Made by a program: the position numbers and the translations under genes. Under the pieces are notes generated by a model. The model made no database searches. It was given only the letters and a program-made list of their open reading frames with translations, and was not told the DNA's origin. From assembly GCF_004664715.2 (NCBI RefSeq), contig NC_051068.1, forward strand, positions 47,922,953 through 47,986,952: 64,000 nt of DNA, read 5' to 3'. Shown here in pieces: positions 24,641 through 35,682 of the stretch. The DNA comes from Peromyscus leucopus (Eukaryota > Chordata > Mammalia > Rodentia > Cricetidae). Position 1 is the first letter of the stretch; every line of letters starts with the position of its first letter.

Positions 24641-25184
24641 GTTTTGCACAAGGACTTTCACTTGCTATTAGGGAGCTGGTTTGAATCTGGCACTCTGGTG
24701 ATTCTTCAATGAGGTTTTCTCTTCTCTCTGTGAGATCAACAAAATATTTCATCATTTTCTGAAAACTTTACCAGCACTGTTATGCCTTAGATGTGTACAG
24801 AAGCTTCTATATTACACACAAATTGTTTTTCTTTCGATTGTTTCCTCTCCCCAGTATTCTTTCCTTTTATTATTGCATTATCTTTATGTCAAAGCATTTC
24901 TCAATTTGACATTTTCTTTCTGAGGTTTTCGCCTCCATTGGGCAGGATTTTTATTGTTTCATGGGAGAGGGTCATCATGGAAGTTGGTTTTATTTTCATC
25001 CTGATTGTATTACTCTCGGACATGAACATTATTTTAACCTCTAAAAAGCACAGATGTTTAATATTTTAGCTATTGGAAAGAGGTGGTCAACAAAGACAAT
25101 TAAAAGGCTATTGGTGTTCTTGGTTTATTTTCTGGTGGAAAACTAGATAATTTTATGTCCCTCTGGTTTAAACAAATATACTAG
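24641..25184. other. Unique sequence
   Basis: No repeat or gene recognised. A 92-codon frame at 24791-25069 is hydrophobic because of T-rich composition and is not a convincing gene. Confidence 0.4.
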
Positions 25185-25262
25185 CATACAGCTCAGTGGT
25201 GGTGTGCATGTGTGGTTATTATGCAGGAGGCTCTGGGTGTGATTCCTCAATGTTGCAGAAAA
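25185..25262 (+). mobile_element. ID-type SINE, diverged
   Basis: 'tacagctcagtggtggtgtg' is the A-box region and 'ggctctgggtgtgattcctc' the B-box region, followed by 'ttgcagaaaa'. The spacing fits an ID element. It is not a tRNA gene: the cloverleaf stems do not pair. Confidence 0.65.
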
Positions 25263-27463
25263 GCCGACAGTTCCCCATAATTACTATACACACAGCTATA
25301 GGTTTTTTAAACATACACATTCAAGTGTTTTATGAATTTCCACTTGCAATTTCTGGCTGTTGTCTTCTAACCAAACAGTTTACTTCTATAAGAGAATCTG
25401 CCAAGCACTCAGGTTCCTCATGAGCCTTCAAATGCAGGGAGAAGGTGCTTGACATGAAGAATAAACAGAGTACATGCCGTCCATTTCCAAAGACCACAGT
25501 AACTGCTTACAGAAGTGTTGCTATCAACTCCTTCACACGGGCACGTGAATTTGGAGTTGGAACTCTTTAAGCAAGGTTTTAGCTTGAAGATTACATGACA
25601 GCCCATTTGTATGTCTATTCTGCTTAGCAAGGGAAACCGAAAAAAAAAAATCTCCTTACAGGTTTGTCATTTAATTTGCTTTGTCCCCACATTCTTGTAA
25701 ATGTTATGGCTGTTCTTTGACAACTCTCTAATTTTTCAAATAGAGTGACTGTTCATGGGAGGATTTCAATTTTCAGCACTTGGTTTTTTTTTCTCCTCCT
25801 TAAATATGCAGCTTAAATTGTGGAAATGCCAGTTTGAACTTCAGCTACTCAAATTCAAATATCAACGAATGTCTCCCTAAGTCCTGTGATATTTCATTTG
25901 CGCTCAGCTCCCCACGTTTTTAATGGAACCTTTAGGGAACTCTGCCCTCCTACACTTGAGTGAGAGGGATCAGAGAGTCTCACATCTAGAATATTCGGAA
26001 GAATACATTTTTTTTTTCAGATTTTTCCTTTGTCTCCAAGTTTAAATTATAGTTCATCTCCCTGGCAGACTGGGAATTCATTTTGAATCTTCATAGGCAG
26101 GAGTATGATTTGGAAAAGTTGATAATGAACATGAAGACTGACATCACCTTTGGGTGAGGCTGCAGGGGAGGGAGGTTACAAGAGTGGATTTTAGAAAATC
26201 TGTCGTTTTTTTAATCTATGGATTAAAACAGATGAATCTCTTCAAAAGGATATTTTAATATAAACTAACCCAATTTAGGAAAAAAATATTCAGGACTTTA
26301 AAATGGTTAGCTGAGTAAATTCAAAATGATGCCACTTCTCAGCTTGTGAAAATATTCAGGTCAAGTTACAGCAATTTGAAAATATTGTATTTGCAGACAA
26401 ATGGCACAAATACATCACGAGCCTAAAATTGGTTTATAAAACAATCTCAAGACTACATGTGGAGTCAAGACATTTTAAAGATGTGCTCGGGGGAGCGCAA
26501 ACCGTCATTTCATGGGAAAATAAAGAACTCAGTGCTGAGAAAATTGATGTTATGCTAGGAAGTTCCCTATCTAAAATATGTATACAAACTGTGAAGGGGA
26601 AAAGAAGGCCACTTGTCTAACACACGGCTTCCCAGTGCTGTATCAAATACAACGGTCTAGCAGATCATAGCTGTAGGTCCATACTTTAGTTCTTTCATTA
26701 AAACTGTGTGGTAGTTCATTCTCAAATACCTCACGATTGCTTGGATGAAAGACTATAGCTTGAAGTGGAATACTTAAAGTTGAATACAAGGTGACCTGTG
26801 CACTTCCGGCTGCTTAATTGAAGTGAAAAATTATGGACTAAAAGAATTACTGAACCTAGAGTGTTTGCTGTCATAAAAAAGCGAGAGTCCAAATATAATG
26901 GCACTTCAGAGGACAAATGGGTATGTTCAATGGAGAATTGGAAAGTGAGATGTCCCTAGAAGGTCACAAAAAAGATCTAGATGTTCTAAAGGAACACACA
27001 GGGAGAGCAAAGAGGGAGGGACAGCAGAGGATGCAGGTCAGAGCCGTGTGCGGCGCTGTCCCAAACTAACGTGCCTTAGGCCGCATCCATCTGAAGTTTT
27101 CATTATTTGAGAAACCTTGGCTTCTTTTTGAGTGTTTAAATAAGAATATTTTATATATAAAAGTACAGGTTTCTGATTTTACTTGAGACAACCAGGTCCA
27201 CACTGGTGCATGGCAACAACCAGCTACACCAGTTACCTTGGTGCTCCTCTTCTCAGAAAGGGTCCTGGCCCTAGACTTCATCATGCATATTCATCTGTAC
27301 ATCTCCCCCTGGCTGGTGTCTGAGATTTCAGTTGTTGACTTAGAGTGCAGCATGGATGGTTTTGTGTGAATAAGCTTATACATGTAGCTCTTATTTGCTG
27401 AAAAAACTTTATTATTTTTTTAGAAAGGTCAGTAGTGACACAGCCACATAACGGATGGGTTGA
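25263..27463. other. Unique sequence, possible regulatory content
   Basis: More than 2 kb without a recognisable repeat, unusual for this window. Positions 26380-26640 contain AT-rich motif clusters around 'gaaaatattgtatttgcag' and a short GC-richer patch 'ctcgggggagcgcaaaccgt'. No exon is supported. Confidence 0.4.
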
Positions 27464-27655
27464 GGAGTTGGGGTGGATGGTTCAGCAGGTAAAGGTGCTT
27501 GCTTCATAATCTCGGTGACCTGAGTTCAATCTCCAGAGCCGAGGTAAAGGTAGGAGGAGAGAACTGACTTCGCAATATTGTCCTCCGGACCTCTCCAAAT
27601 ATGCCTTGGCACATGCACTGTCTCCCCACCATGTACACACACATGATAATTTGTT
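27464..27655 (+). mobile_element. B3 SINE
   Basis: 'gatggttcagcaggtaaagg' (A box), 'ggtgacctgagttcaatctc' (B box), 'ggaggagagaactgacttcg' and 'ttgtcctccggacctctcc' appear in B3 order and spacing. Confidence 0.82.
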
Positions 27656-27971
27656 AAAAATTTTAAAATTGAAAAATTCTATGTAGATAAATTAGATAAG
27701 CAATGAGCATGGAATACAGAAGCATGGCCATATAGAGACATTCTGAAAGTGGAAATTTTAAGGATATGTGACTGCCATATATGAGCACAGAGAAGGGATA
27801 ATTAGAGTTTCACATCTCTCCACCTCTAGTATGTAGTATTTACCTAATATTCAACTTGCATTTAAAGGGTATCAAAGGGAACAACCTTTGGAGCTTTTGC
27901 TTTTATTTATCAGAGAGTGTTGAGAATATTGTCTATTTATGACACAGATTCTCCCTGGGATAACCTGTGAG
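27656..27971. other. Unique AT-rich sequence
   Basis: Nothing recognised between a B3 and an antisense L1 end. Confidence 0.4.
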
Positions 27972-28140
27972 CTAATTAAATATTTTATTTAAGATTTATA
28001 CCTGCATATAATGTATTTGGATCCAATCCATTCCCCATTTCCTTCATTTCAATTTCTACCCTAGCTCCGTTTTTCTTCTCCACTTCACATGCTCTCTCTT
28101 GAATTTAACACTCATTGAGTCTCTTTAGTGCTGCCTTTAA
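27972..28140 (-). mobile_element. L1 LINE 3' end fragment (antisense)
   Basis: 'cctgcatataatgtatttgg', 'cctagctccgtttttcttct' and 'cttgaatttaacactcattg' follow the reversed terminal 3' UTR of rodent L1. Only about 170 bp remains. Confidence 0.65.
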
Positions 28141-28345
28141 AGATTTACTTATTTTTTAAATGATGTGTATGTGTGTGTATGTGCACCTGAGTGCAGGTGC
28201 TTGTGGAGGTCAGAAGAGGGCATCAGCTTCCCTGGAGCTGCCCTTATAGGTGGTTGTGAGCAGTCATATGTGGGTGTTGGTAGCCAAACTTGAGTGCCCT
28301 CAAGAGCAATAACTGCTCTTAACTGCTGAACCATCTCTTCAGCCA
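28141..28345 (-). mobile_element. B2-superfamily SINE (antisense)
   Basis: Reversed tRNA-derived SINE with 'gaggtcagaagagggcatca', 'tccctggagctgcccttata' and 'ctgctgaaccatctcttcag' (A box). It abuts the L1 fragment at 27972. Confidence 0.82.
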
Positions 28346-28709
28346 AAGATAACCTTTGATTAAATGGAATGCCATGTGTTTTTTTCCTTGAAAGGGACAC
28401 TGAGACCTGAATGGTTGTTTACATCTATTTCTTCTCTAAAGTTGATAGTAGAAATTTCAGAACTATGTGTTCATAAGAAGTAATTTCTCTGTGTAAGCTT
28501 TCAAATTAACTTTATTAATTTCTTTGTTGTGAGTACTAGTTATTTTAAAAGTATTTACATATTATAATCTCATGTTTTAATTGAGCCTACCATTTTTCAT
28601 TTATATCAAATAGGTGAGTAACTATATTTGGTAAGAAGTAAAATATGGGAAATATGAAAATTGTCAAGTTTGGAAAACAAGGAAAAATTAATAGACCTAA
28701 AATCAAACC
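28346..28709. other. Unique AT-rich sequence
   Basis: Nothing recognised. Confidence 0.4.

Positions 28710-28764
<55 letters not shown>
28710..28764. repeat. (CA)n microsatellite
   Basis: About 55 bp of pure CA, touching the start of the LTR-like element at 28765. Confidence 0.97.
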
Positions 28765-28766
<2 letters not shown>

Positions 28767-28836
28767 TGATATTTTATTTGGGCTGAAATGTGATATTTTA
28801 TTTGTGCTAAAATGTGATATTTTATTTGTATGTTAA
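28765..28836 (+). repeat. 24-bp tandem triplication
   Basis: Three 24-bp units each built on 'gtgatattttattt', with only a few substitutions between them. The unit corresponds to the start of the LTR-like element. Confidence 0.9.
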
Positions 28837-29251
28837 TAAGTAAAGTTTGCCTGGAGACCAGAGGTCATAGTGAGCCATAAACAGAAGTTAGGTGGTAGTA
28901 ACACATGCTCTTAATCCGATCACATGGCAGGTAGAGTCTCTGTGTGGTCAAGGACACAGCCAAGCTTGGTGATAGATGCCTTTTATCCCAGTACCAAAAA
29001 TAGAGACCTGAAGGTCTGTGTAGACAGTCAGTGATGAGGAAGTGATGTGGCTGGGCCTAGAGCCAATGAGAAGGCAGAACAGGAAGGCAATACATGTACA
29101 GGTTAGACAGGAAGAGGCTTTCTTTTAGGAAGTTACGGCGTGGTGGTAAGCTAAGGTTAGTCAGTGGCTCTTCGCTATTTCTCTGATCTCTTTGGCTATT
29201 ACCCCTATATTTGGTTCTGTGTTTCTTATTTAATAAGGCTGTTTAGAAATT

Positions 29252-29253
<2 letters not shown>
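28765..29253 (+). mobile_element. Composite LTR-like element (RMER1-related subfamily) with triplicated 5' end
   Basis: The body follows a rodent LTR-like repeat with a B1-like middle: 'aagtttgcctggagaccaga', 'gctgggcctagagccaatga', 'gctatttctctgatctcttt' and 'cttatttaataaggctgttt'. The expected end 'attcatgctaca' is replaced by a CA array after 'attcat'. The first 24 bases occur three times in tandem (28765-28788, 28789-28812, 28813-28836). Confidence 0.65.
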
Positions 29254-29295
<42 letters not shown>

Positions 29296-29333
29296 GACAC
29301 ACACACACAAAGACACACACACACACACACACA
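29254..29333. repeat. (CA)n microsatellite with AAAGA interruptions
   Basis: CA repeats interrupted twice by 'aaagac'. It replaces the terminal bases of the preceding LTR-like element. Confidence 0.96.
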
Positions 29334-29479
29334 ACCAAAGAAACCCTATAACATTCAGCAAAGAGGAATCTTAAAGATATATTACCAAGTTAGTACCTTC
29401 AAGAAGAGGAGATCTTGCTCTACTATAAAAGATCTTTTAAAAGAACACATTTAGAGTTCCAAACAAACATTACAGGCTT

Positions 29480-30705
29480 TTCTCATTTCTCATGGTCACC
29501 TTTTAGAACTTGATCGTAAGATACTGAATATGGAAAAATTAAGTTAGTACTGACCTAGGCGCTTCATTCCTAAGGGCTAGCTTTTTACAGTGCTGAAAGG
29601 TTCTGTGCATTCTACTTGAGGAGAAAAATACTCATCAGTCATACCCAGATGGGAATCCTGTAGGCTACAATGAAGCCTGGCCTAGCAAGACATATCCACT
29701 GGTATTATAGTGGCATGGGCATCATGGGAGTAACTGACTATTTTCTGGTTGGTTTTAAGTCCCACTCCACTGGATGAAACTTTTACCTGGCATCATTATT
29801 GAGCCCCAAATCTATGAATAAACAGGACATAGATCCCAGGAGAGAGACCATTACTATTATTCTGCTAACTGGACATAGTATTAAAATAATTCCTAATGAT
29901 TTGTCCTTATACCCATAGATTAGTGCATCTCTCAATCCTCATCCAAAGCACTTCTTTTTGCAGTAGATAGTGATTAACCCAGAGATCCATAACTAGCCAA
30001 GATATAAAGAATAAGAGATGTCAGAATTCTCAGCTCTAAATGAAACATATATACCACACCACTTTCTCTAAAGGTTCAAAGTTCATTGGAGAAGAGGAGG
30101 CTCAAATAGTTAGTGTAAAGTCCACAGGAAACAGTGTCTTCTGGACAGCATGGTGGCTATACATACAAACTCACAGTGATTGTGATAGCATGCATAAGAC
30201 CTATGCAGTCTCAGGTTAGACCAAATTTCAGCATGGAGATGGGAGTTGAGCACAAAATTCCATTCTCAGCCATGGAACTATTAGCAATTGTTAGCTGCTG
30301 GGATAGGGAAAGGCAAGTTTTCTCTAAGGGTATAGTCCCTGGTAAGTTGACCACACTCCATTGGAGACCAACTTCCAAGAGTCTTTGAGCAGCACAAATT
30401 GATTTTGATTTTTTTTTCAAGACAGGATTTATCTGTGTAGCCTTGGCAGTCCTGGAACTTGCTCAGTAGACCAGGTTAGCCTGGAACTCACAGAGATCCA
30501 CCTGCCTCTGCCTCCCAAGTGCTGGGATTAAAGGTGTGTGCCACCACTGCCTGGCTGATTTTGAATTTTTTTTAAAGGGGTCACAAAATTAGGTGAGCAA
30601 GGAAGTGGGGGTGGATCTGGAAATAATTGTGGTGGATGAATATTATCTAAATGTATCATACAAAACCCTTAAGGAACTAATAAAAATTTTAAAAACGCAC
30701 ATGGT
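29480..30705 (+). mobile_element. L1 LINE 3' UTR (sense), interrupted by a B1
   Basis: The sense-strand 3' UTR passes 'gctgaaaggttctgtgcatt', 'gattaacccagagatccata', 'gttcattggagaagaggagg' and 'ctcacagtgattgtgatagc' and, after the B1 at 30409-30555, ends at 'ggaactaataaaaatttt'. It overlaps the same L1 portion as 1-373 and is related to it. Non-coding. Confidence 0.75.
30409..30555 (-). mobile_element. B1 SINE (antisense) with TSD
   Basis: Reversed B1 with a T-rich left end, 'agatccacctgcctctgcct' and 'gtgctgggattaaaggtgtg'. A perfect 9-bp TSD 'tgattttga' (30400-30408 and 30556-30564) lies in the host L1, so the B1 inserted after that L1. Confidence 0.93.
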
Positions 30706-31230
30706 TCAACATTATGTGAGATGCCATTCCCTTTGATTTTCATATAATTATAATTTGAACTCCAAGTTAGTTTTGAAAAACATCTGTGCTTGAGCAATGA
30801 ATCCATACTTCATCCACGACCCCTCAAGGCCTATAATCTCCTGAATTCAAATATCTTTGTTCTAAATGAACACTGATCTGTTAGATTTATTTCTCCATTG
30901 TTGTACACGAATTTTCAAACAATTGCATATGTTTATTCCACATTGTTTTCACATTCTGAGGGTACTAAAAGAGGCATTAGGTGCTTCCTAATCTTGTAAT
31001 TGAAAAAAAGCAAAGATTCCCAGATGCTGATGAAAATACCTTTTCAAAACGTCCCACAGAAACCAACAATTCAGCATGCTATTTTTGTTTGTATAATAGA
31101 GAAGGTGTGACTTTTAAGGGTTGGGAAAGGACAGTGTTGGAGCCCTTTTGTTTGAAGTTAATATTTATCACATCATTCCAACTTAGAAAGAAAAGAAAGT
31201 GAGGCTGAGAGTGAGTGTTAATTTGGATCT
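30706..31230. other. Unique AT-rich sequence
   Basis: Nothing recognised. Confidence 0.4.
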
Positions 31231-31385
31231 GTCACCAAATGATTTTGGATTTGGTTCGGAAAGTTTGGGCAAATTGTTTAATGTCTTTGCAATTCCTTTT
31301 CTTCTTTTCTAAAACAGAACAGATGTCTTTGAACCAGGCAATATCTAAACTCCCTTCCAATAGTAAGATTATATGATTTTTTTTT
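31231..31385 (+). mobile_element. Ancient MIR SINE
   Basis: 'gtttgggcaaattgtttaat', 'cttcttttctaaaacagaac' and 'actcccttccaatagtaag' parallel the MIR core and 3' part. Heavily diverged, as expected for a pre-rodent element. Confidence 0.65.
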
Positions 31386-31498
31386 TTTGCTTCACACATA
31401 GCAAAGATCATTTGTACTAAATAAGCTCTGGGTGTAAATGAAGGGAGCCTTTTAGTTTGAAGTTTCAGCTTTTTAAGACTTTTCTTTTGGTTTTACTT

Positions 31499-31537
31499 CT
31501 GTCTGTATTGTCTGCCTGTCTGCCTGTCTGCCTGCCC

Positions 31538-31619
<82 letters not shown>

Positions 31620-31620
31620 A
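31499..31620. repeat. Compound (CTGC/TCTG)n-(TC)n-(TG)n microsatellite
   Basis: Consecutive CTGC/CTGT, pure TC and short TG blocks. Adjoins the 3' side of an antisense B4. Confidence 0.96.
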
Positions 31621-31860
31621 TGCATGTGCATGAGTGCATGCATAAGTAGGCCAGAAGCTGATACAGAGTTATCTTCCTCAACTGCTATTCACCCATTCTT
31701 TAATGACAGGGTCTGTTGCTGAAAATGACTAGTACCACTAGCCAGAAAACTCCAGGGATCCTCCCAGTTCTGCTTTCTTAGCACATTACAGATGTGCACG
31801 GCCTTGCCTGGGTGTTAGTGGGAGCTGGAGATTAACCTCAGATCCTCATACTTGTGCAGA
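31621..31860 (-). mobile_element. B4-type SINE (antisense)
   Basis: The pattern 'aggccagaagctgatacaga', 'aatgacagggtctgttgctg', 'aaactccagggatcctccca', 'ggtgttagtgggagctggag' and 'cctcagatcctcatacttg' is a reversed B4 (ID plus B1 fusion). The final A-box end is missing because the next element abuts. Confidence 0.72.
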
Positions 31861-31931
31861 GGGCTGGATCCTCTCCCATCAATCACTAATCAAGAAAATG
31901 CCCTACAGCTGGATCTTATAGAGGCATTTTC

Positions 31932-32825
31932 CCCATTTTTTTATTATTAAGAGATTTTTCTATTCATTTTTCATACCAACTATATATTCTCCTCTCCTCC
32001 CTTCCCCCATCCCCAGTCTTTCCTCCTAACCCAGCCTCCATTCCCACCTCCTCCAAGGCAAGGTCTCCCATGGGGAGTCAGCAGAGCCTGGTACATTCAG
32101 TTGAGGCAGGTCCAGGCCCCTCTCCCTGCACCAAGGCTGCACAAAGTATCCCACCATAGGCACTAGGTTCCAAAAAGCCTGCTCATGCACTAGGGACAGG
32201 TTCCGATCCCACTGCCTGGGGGCCCCCTAAACAGTTCAAGCTAAACAACTGTCTCGCCTATCCAGAGGACCTAGTCTAGTACCATGGGGGCTCCTCATCT
32301 ATTTGTCCACAGTTCATGCATTTCCACTAGTTTGGCTGGTCGTCTCTGTACATTTTTCCATCATGATCTCCATGTCCCTTGCTCATAGAATCCCTCCTCT
32401 CTCTCATAGATTGGGCTCCTGGAGCTCAGCCTGGCGCCTAGCAAGGAGGACCCTATGAAGGATGCATGGATTGCTCAGCAAAGGAGAAATAGATGAGATC
32501 TACATGAGCAAACTGGGGGTGAGGAGGGAGTAATTGAGGGCAAGGGATGGGGGATGAGAACACAGGGAACAGGAGGTTCAAGATGGAACAGGGACAGAGT
32601 GGGAGAGCAAGGAAAGAGATACCATGATAAATGAAGACATCACGAGAATAAGGAGAAACAGAGTGCTAGGGAGGTTCCCAGGAATCCACAAGGATGACCC
32701 CACCATAGACTACTGACAATAGTGGAGAGGGTGCCTGAACTGGTCTAATCTGGTGATCAGATGGCTGAACAACCTAACTGTCATCAAAGAGCCTTCATTC
32801 AGTAACTGATGGAAGCAGATGCAGG
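31932..32825 (-). mobile_element. 5'-inverted (twin-primed) L1 LINE
   Basis: The left part (about 31932-32448) is L1 3' UTR in antisense. The right part (about 32449-32825) is the adjoining upstream L1 sequence in sense, ending 'gaagcagatgcagg'. The two halves join head-to-head with only a short stretch missing. A perfect 9-bp TSD 'ggcattttc' (31923-31931 and 32826-32834) brackets the whole. This is the classical twin-priming structure. No ORF remains. Confidence 0.85.
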
Positions 32826-32847
32826 GGCATTTTCTTAGTTGAGGTTC

Positions 32848-33159
32848 TGTGGTGTTTTGAAGGGAAATGGCCCCCATAGGGAATGGCACTATTAGGAGAT
32901 GTGGCCTTGTTTGGGGAAGTGTGTCACTTTGGAGGTGGGCTCTTAGGTCTCATATATGCTCAAACCACACAGTTCACTTCCTGTTGCTTGAGGATCAAGA
33001 TGTAGAACTCTCAGCTCCTTTCCCAGCACCATGTCTGCCTGCATGAAGATAATGGACTAAACCTCTGAATCTGTAAGCCAGCCCAAATTAAATGTTTTTC
33101 CTTTTTTAAGAGTTGCTGTGGTCATGGTGTCTCTCCCCAGCAACAGAAACCCTAAGACA
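32848..33159 (+). mobile_element. Solo LTR 'B' (MaLR-like) with TSD
   Basis: This 312-bp element begins 'tgtggtgttttgaagggaaa' and ends 'accctaagaca'. It is flanked by a perfect 5-bp TSD 'ggttc' (32843-32847 and 33160-33164), inside repeat A. TG...CA ends and 5-bp duplications fit ERVL/MaLR-type LTRs. It has 'ccagcccaaattaaatg' near the 3' end as a variant polyadenylation region. The same family is reversed at 54951-55294. Subfamily not verified. Confidence 0.75.
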
Positions 33160-33351
33160 GGTTCCCTCCTTTCAGATGACTCTAGTGTGTGTGTCAAGTT
33201 GACATAGAACTAACCAGCACAAGAGGAAAAAAAAATCAAAAGTTTCGGAAGAGATGATTGAGAAGCCATAGTCTCAGAGCTCTTGAAGCTGTTTCTGTGA
33301 CATTCTTATCACTCTTTGCGTTAGGTCAGAGGACAGACTCAGTGTCAGATC

Positions 33352-33579
33352 TTGCCTTCTGCTTTGAGAGGCGCTGTTTGCTGTTGGGCACTCTGCAACA
33401 TACACCAGGCTAACTGGCCCCAGAGCTCGTGGAGATTCCCTTTACTGTCTCCCATCTTCCTGTTGGAGATGACAGACGCATTCTTCTTTGTGGGCTTCAG
33501 GTGCGTTCTGGAGATTGAACTGGCATCTTCATGCTTGTGCAGAAAGTGCTTTACACACGGAACCATCTTCTAGACCCCT
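33352..33579 (-). mobile_element. B4-type SINE (antisense), diverged
   Basis: 'ggtgcgttctggagattgaa', 'atcttcatgcttgtgcagaa' and 'cacggaaccatcttctagac' are the reversed ID-like half. The B1-like half to the left is heavily eroded. Confidence 0.68.
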
Positions 33580-34615
33580 TTGTCTATTTCTAGATTCATT
33601 TGTTTAATTTCTTGGTTTTTTTTTTTGAGTTTTTTTTTTTTTATGTATTTTGGACATTGACCCCTTCTGAGATGTATGGTTTGTGAATATTTTCCCCTGT
33701 TCTGTAGTGTTTCTTTGTTCTATGTCCATTGTTACACAGACGGCTTTTAGTTTGATAGAATAGCATTTGTTAGTTTTGCTTTTTTAAACTTTTGGTTTTT
33801 TTGAGACCTTATCTAAAAGTTTTTTCTTAGATCACTGCAGAGAAACTTTTCTTCTATCAAGTACAAAGGCCAGATTTTATGTTTATGATGTTCTATCTTG
33901 ATTCTTAAACATGGTATAAGGCGAGGGCTCCATTCCATTCTTCTGTGTAACACGAATTGCTAAACGGTCTTATTAATAGAATAAAACATGGAGCCAGATA
34001 TTGGGGTGAAAGGTGAAAGATCATTGAAACAGAACAAGCCACAGCCAACCTCACCTTACCAACTCCTCAGCCTCCAGAGCAAGACTTCCTGTATACCTTT
34101 CTGTGCCCTGCCATCTTCCATCCTTCCTAGTGCTGGGATTAAAGGTGGGTGTGCTTCCCAAGTACTTGGTAGCAAAGACATGAGATCTTAAGTGCTGGGA
34201 TTAAAGATATGTATCACCATGCCTGGCTCTGTTTCCAGTGTGGTCTTGAACTCACAGAGATCCAGATGGATCTCTGTCTCCTGAGTGATAGAATTAAGGG
34301 TGTGTGCCACAACTGTCTTGCCTCTATGTCTAATCTAGTGGCTGGTTCTGTCCTCTGATCCCCAGATAAGTTTATTAGGGTACATAGTATATTGGGGTAC
34401 ATAATATATCACCACACTTCTGCATGTAACTGGTTTTGTCACTACAATTTGTTGAAAACAATTCATTTCCAATGATGTATCCTAATTCTATCTCTCTTTT
34501 ACTCTCTCTCACTACTGTAGGTTATTTTTTGTTCTGTTTCCATTGCTGCAATGATCTAATGGCATTTGTTAATTTTGCTTTACTTTTGAGACCTTATCTA
34601 AAAGTTATTTCACAC
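33580..34615 (-). mobile_element. L1 LINE ORF2 fragments (antisense), interrupted
   Basis: Positions 33630-33945 ('tatgtattttggacattgac', 'tctgagatgtatggtttgtg', 'ggcttttagtttgatagaat') and 34423-34500 read as reversed L1 ORF2. The composite element at 33946-34416 splits them. A second piece (about 34500-34611) repeats part already present at 33706-33822, with 'gagaccttatctaaaagtt' shared exactly. All frames are broken. Confidence 0.68.
33946..34416 (-). mobile_element. Composite LTR-like element (RMER1-like), copy 2, with TSD
   Basis: It is the reverse of the elements at 427-920 and 45532-46005. It begins 'tgtaacacgaattgctaaac' and ends 'aatatatcaccaca'. A perfect 6-bp TSD 'cttctg' (33940-33945 and 34417-34422) lies in L1 sequence. 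Two 'gtgctgggattaaag' B1-like segments lie inside. Confidence 0.78.
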
Positions 34616-35572
34616 ACACACATATGTTTACACATATATAAATGCTTATACACACATACATAAACAGTATCTATAAAACACACATATAAACTATTACATG
34701 CCTGAATATCTATTTACATTTGTAAACACTGTTCTGTAGCTTGCCTCATTTAAAGTGATAGCTTTACAATCAGTTATGCCTGGATTTGAGTGACTTTGGC
34801 ATTCATTCTCTAGGTAGATTTGAGAATTTTTTTCAAATCTCCCAACCATTGATAAAATACACCATAAATGTTTCGTTCCATGCATGATTTGTAATGAGAA
34901 CTTGACAGGTTTTGCCTATTGAATACTTAGGTCAACTTATTATTACCTGGTGTAAAAAAGTCACAACTAACATCTTTGAACAATGACTCAATACTTCAAT
35001 TAGTATGTGTTTTTCTCCACTGTATATTGCAAGACGTGGTAGTCTTAAAATTTTGACAGATTGTTAACTGAGAAGATAGTATCATTTTTAACATCATAAT
35101 ATGTATATATTTCATCATTCCTGTGCCAACATTGGATGTTTTCCCAATGTCTTTAACCTTTGCTAGTCAGATAGCTGAAAAATAACATATGCCATTGTTA
35201 GTTTAATTTGCATTTGTGAAATGTTTGTTTCTTTTTCTGTAAATGATGATTTTTCCAGCTCTTAAGTATTCAATAATTCTTCATAAGTACAACAACTATT
35301 TAAATGAAAAATATATTTGAATATATAGTTTTGGAAAAATATAGAATCTATTAAATAAATGTTATATCTTCATATGCATATTGCATAACATATACATTTA
35401 ACAGAATATACATATATATGTATGTATCATGACCCTATTTTGCCTCTCAGTTTTTAAAACATATATTATTTCTATCTTTTATATAGTTAATTTAACTATT
35501 TTAAGTGGGTTTTTTGGTACCTTTTTACAAGAGTTTTTCACTTTTTAGAATTTTAAGTTTGGCCTGATTTAA

Positions 35573-35574
<2 letters not shown>
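34616..35574. other. AT-rich sequence
   Basis: Short CACA and ATAT patches near 34611-34690 and 35395-35430. Otherwise nothing recognised. Confidence 0.4.

Positions 35575-35624
<50 letters not shown>
35575..35624. repeat. (TC)n microsatellite
   Basis: About 50 bp of pure TC, next to the tail side of an antisense B4. Confidence 0.97.
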
Positions 35625-35627
<3 letters not shown>

Positions 35628-35682
35628 GGGTAGGAGTGGCTATATCTGCATGTGCATGTGTAGAGGCCAGAGGTGGACTCCA

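Larger units (their letters stand above)
31861..33221 (-). mobile_element. LTR-like rodent repeat 'A' split by two later insertions
   Basis: Three pieces (31861-31931, 32835-32847 and 33165-33221) assemble into a common rodent repeat. Landmarks are 'atcaatcactaatcaagaaa', 'ggatcttatagaggcatttt' and 'tgtcaagttgacatagaact', ending 'accagcaca'. Sister copies at 38254-38679 and 60860-61275 show the same order. On the minus strand it begins TG. I do not assign a family name. It is the oldest layer of this nest. Confidence 0.72.

Noticed and set aside
25185..25262. tRNA gene signal (A and B boxes)
   Set aside because: The spacing and tail fit an ID SINE, and cloverleaf stems do not pair.
28710..29333. 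Regularly repeated blocks that could suggest a CRISPR array
   Set aside because: These are CA microsatellites and a 24-bp tandem triplication with no unique spacers, in a eukaryotic genome.
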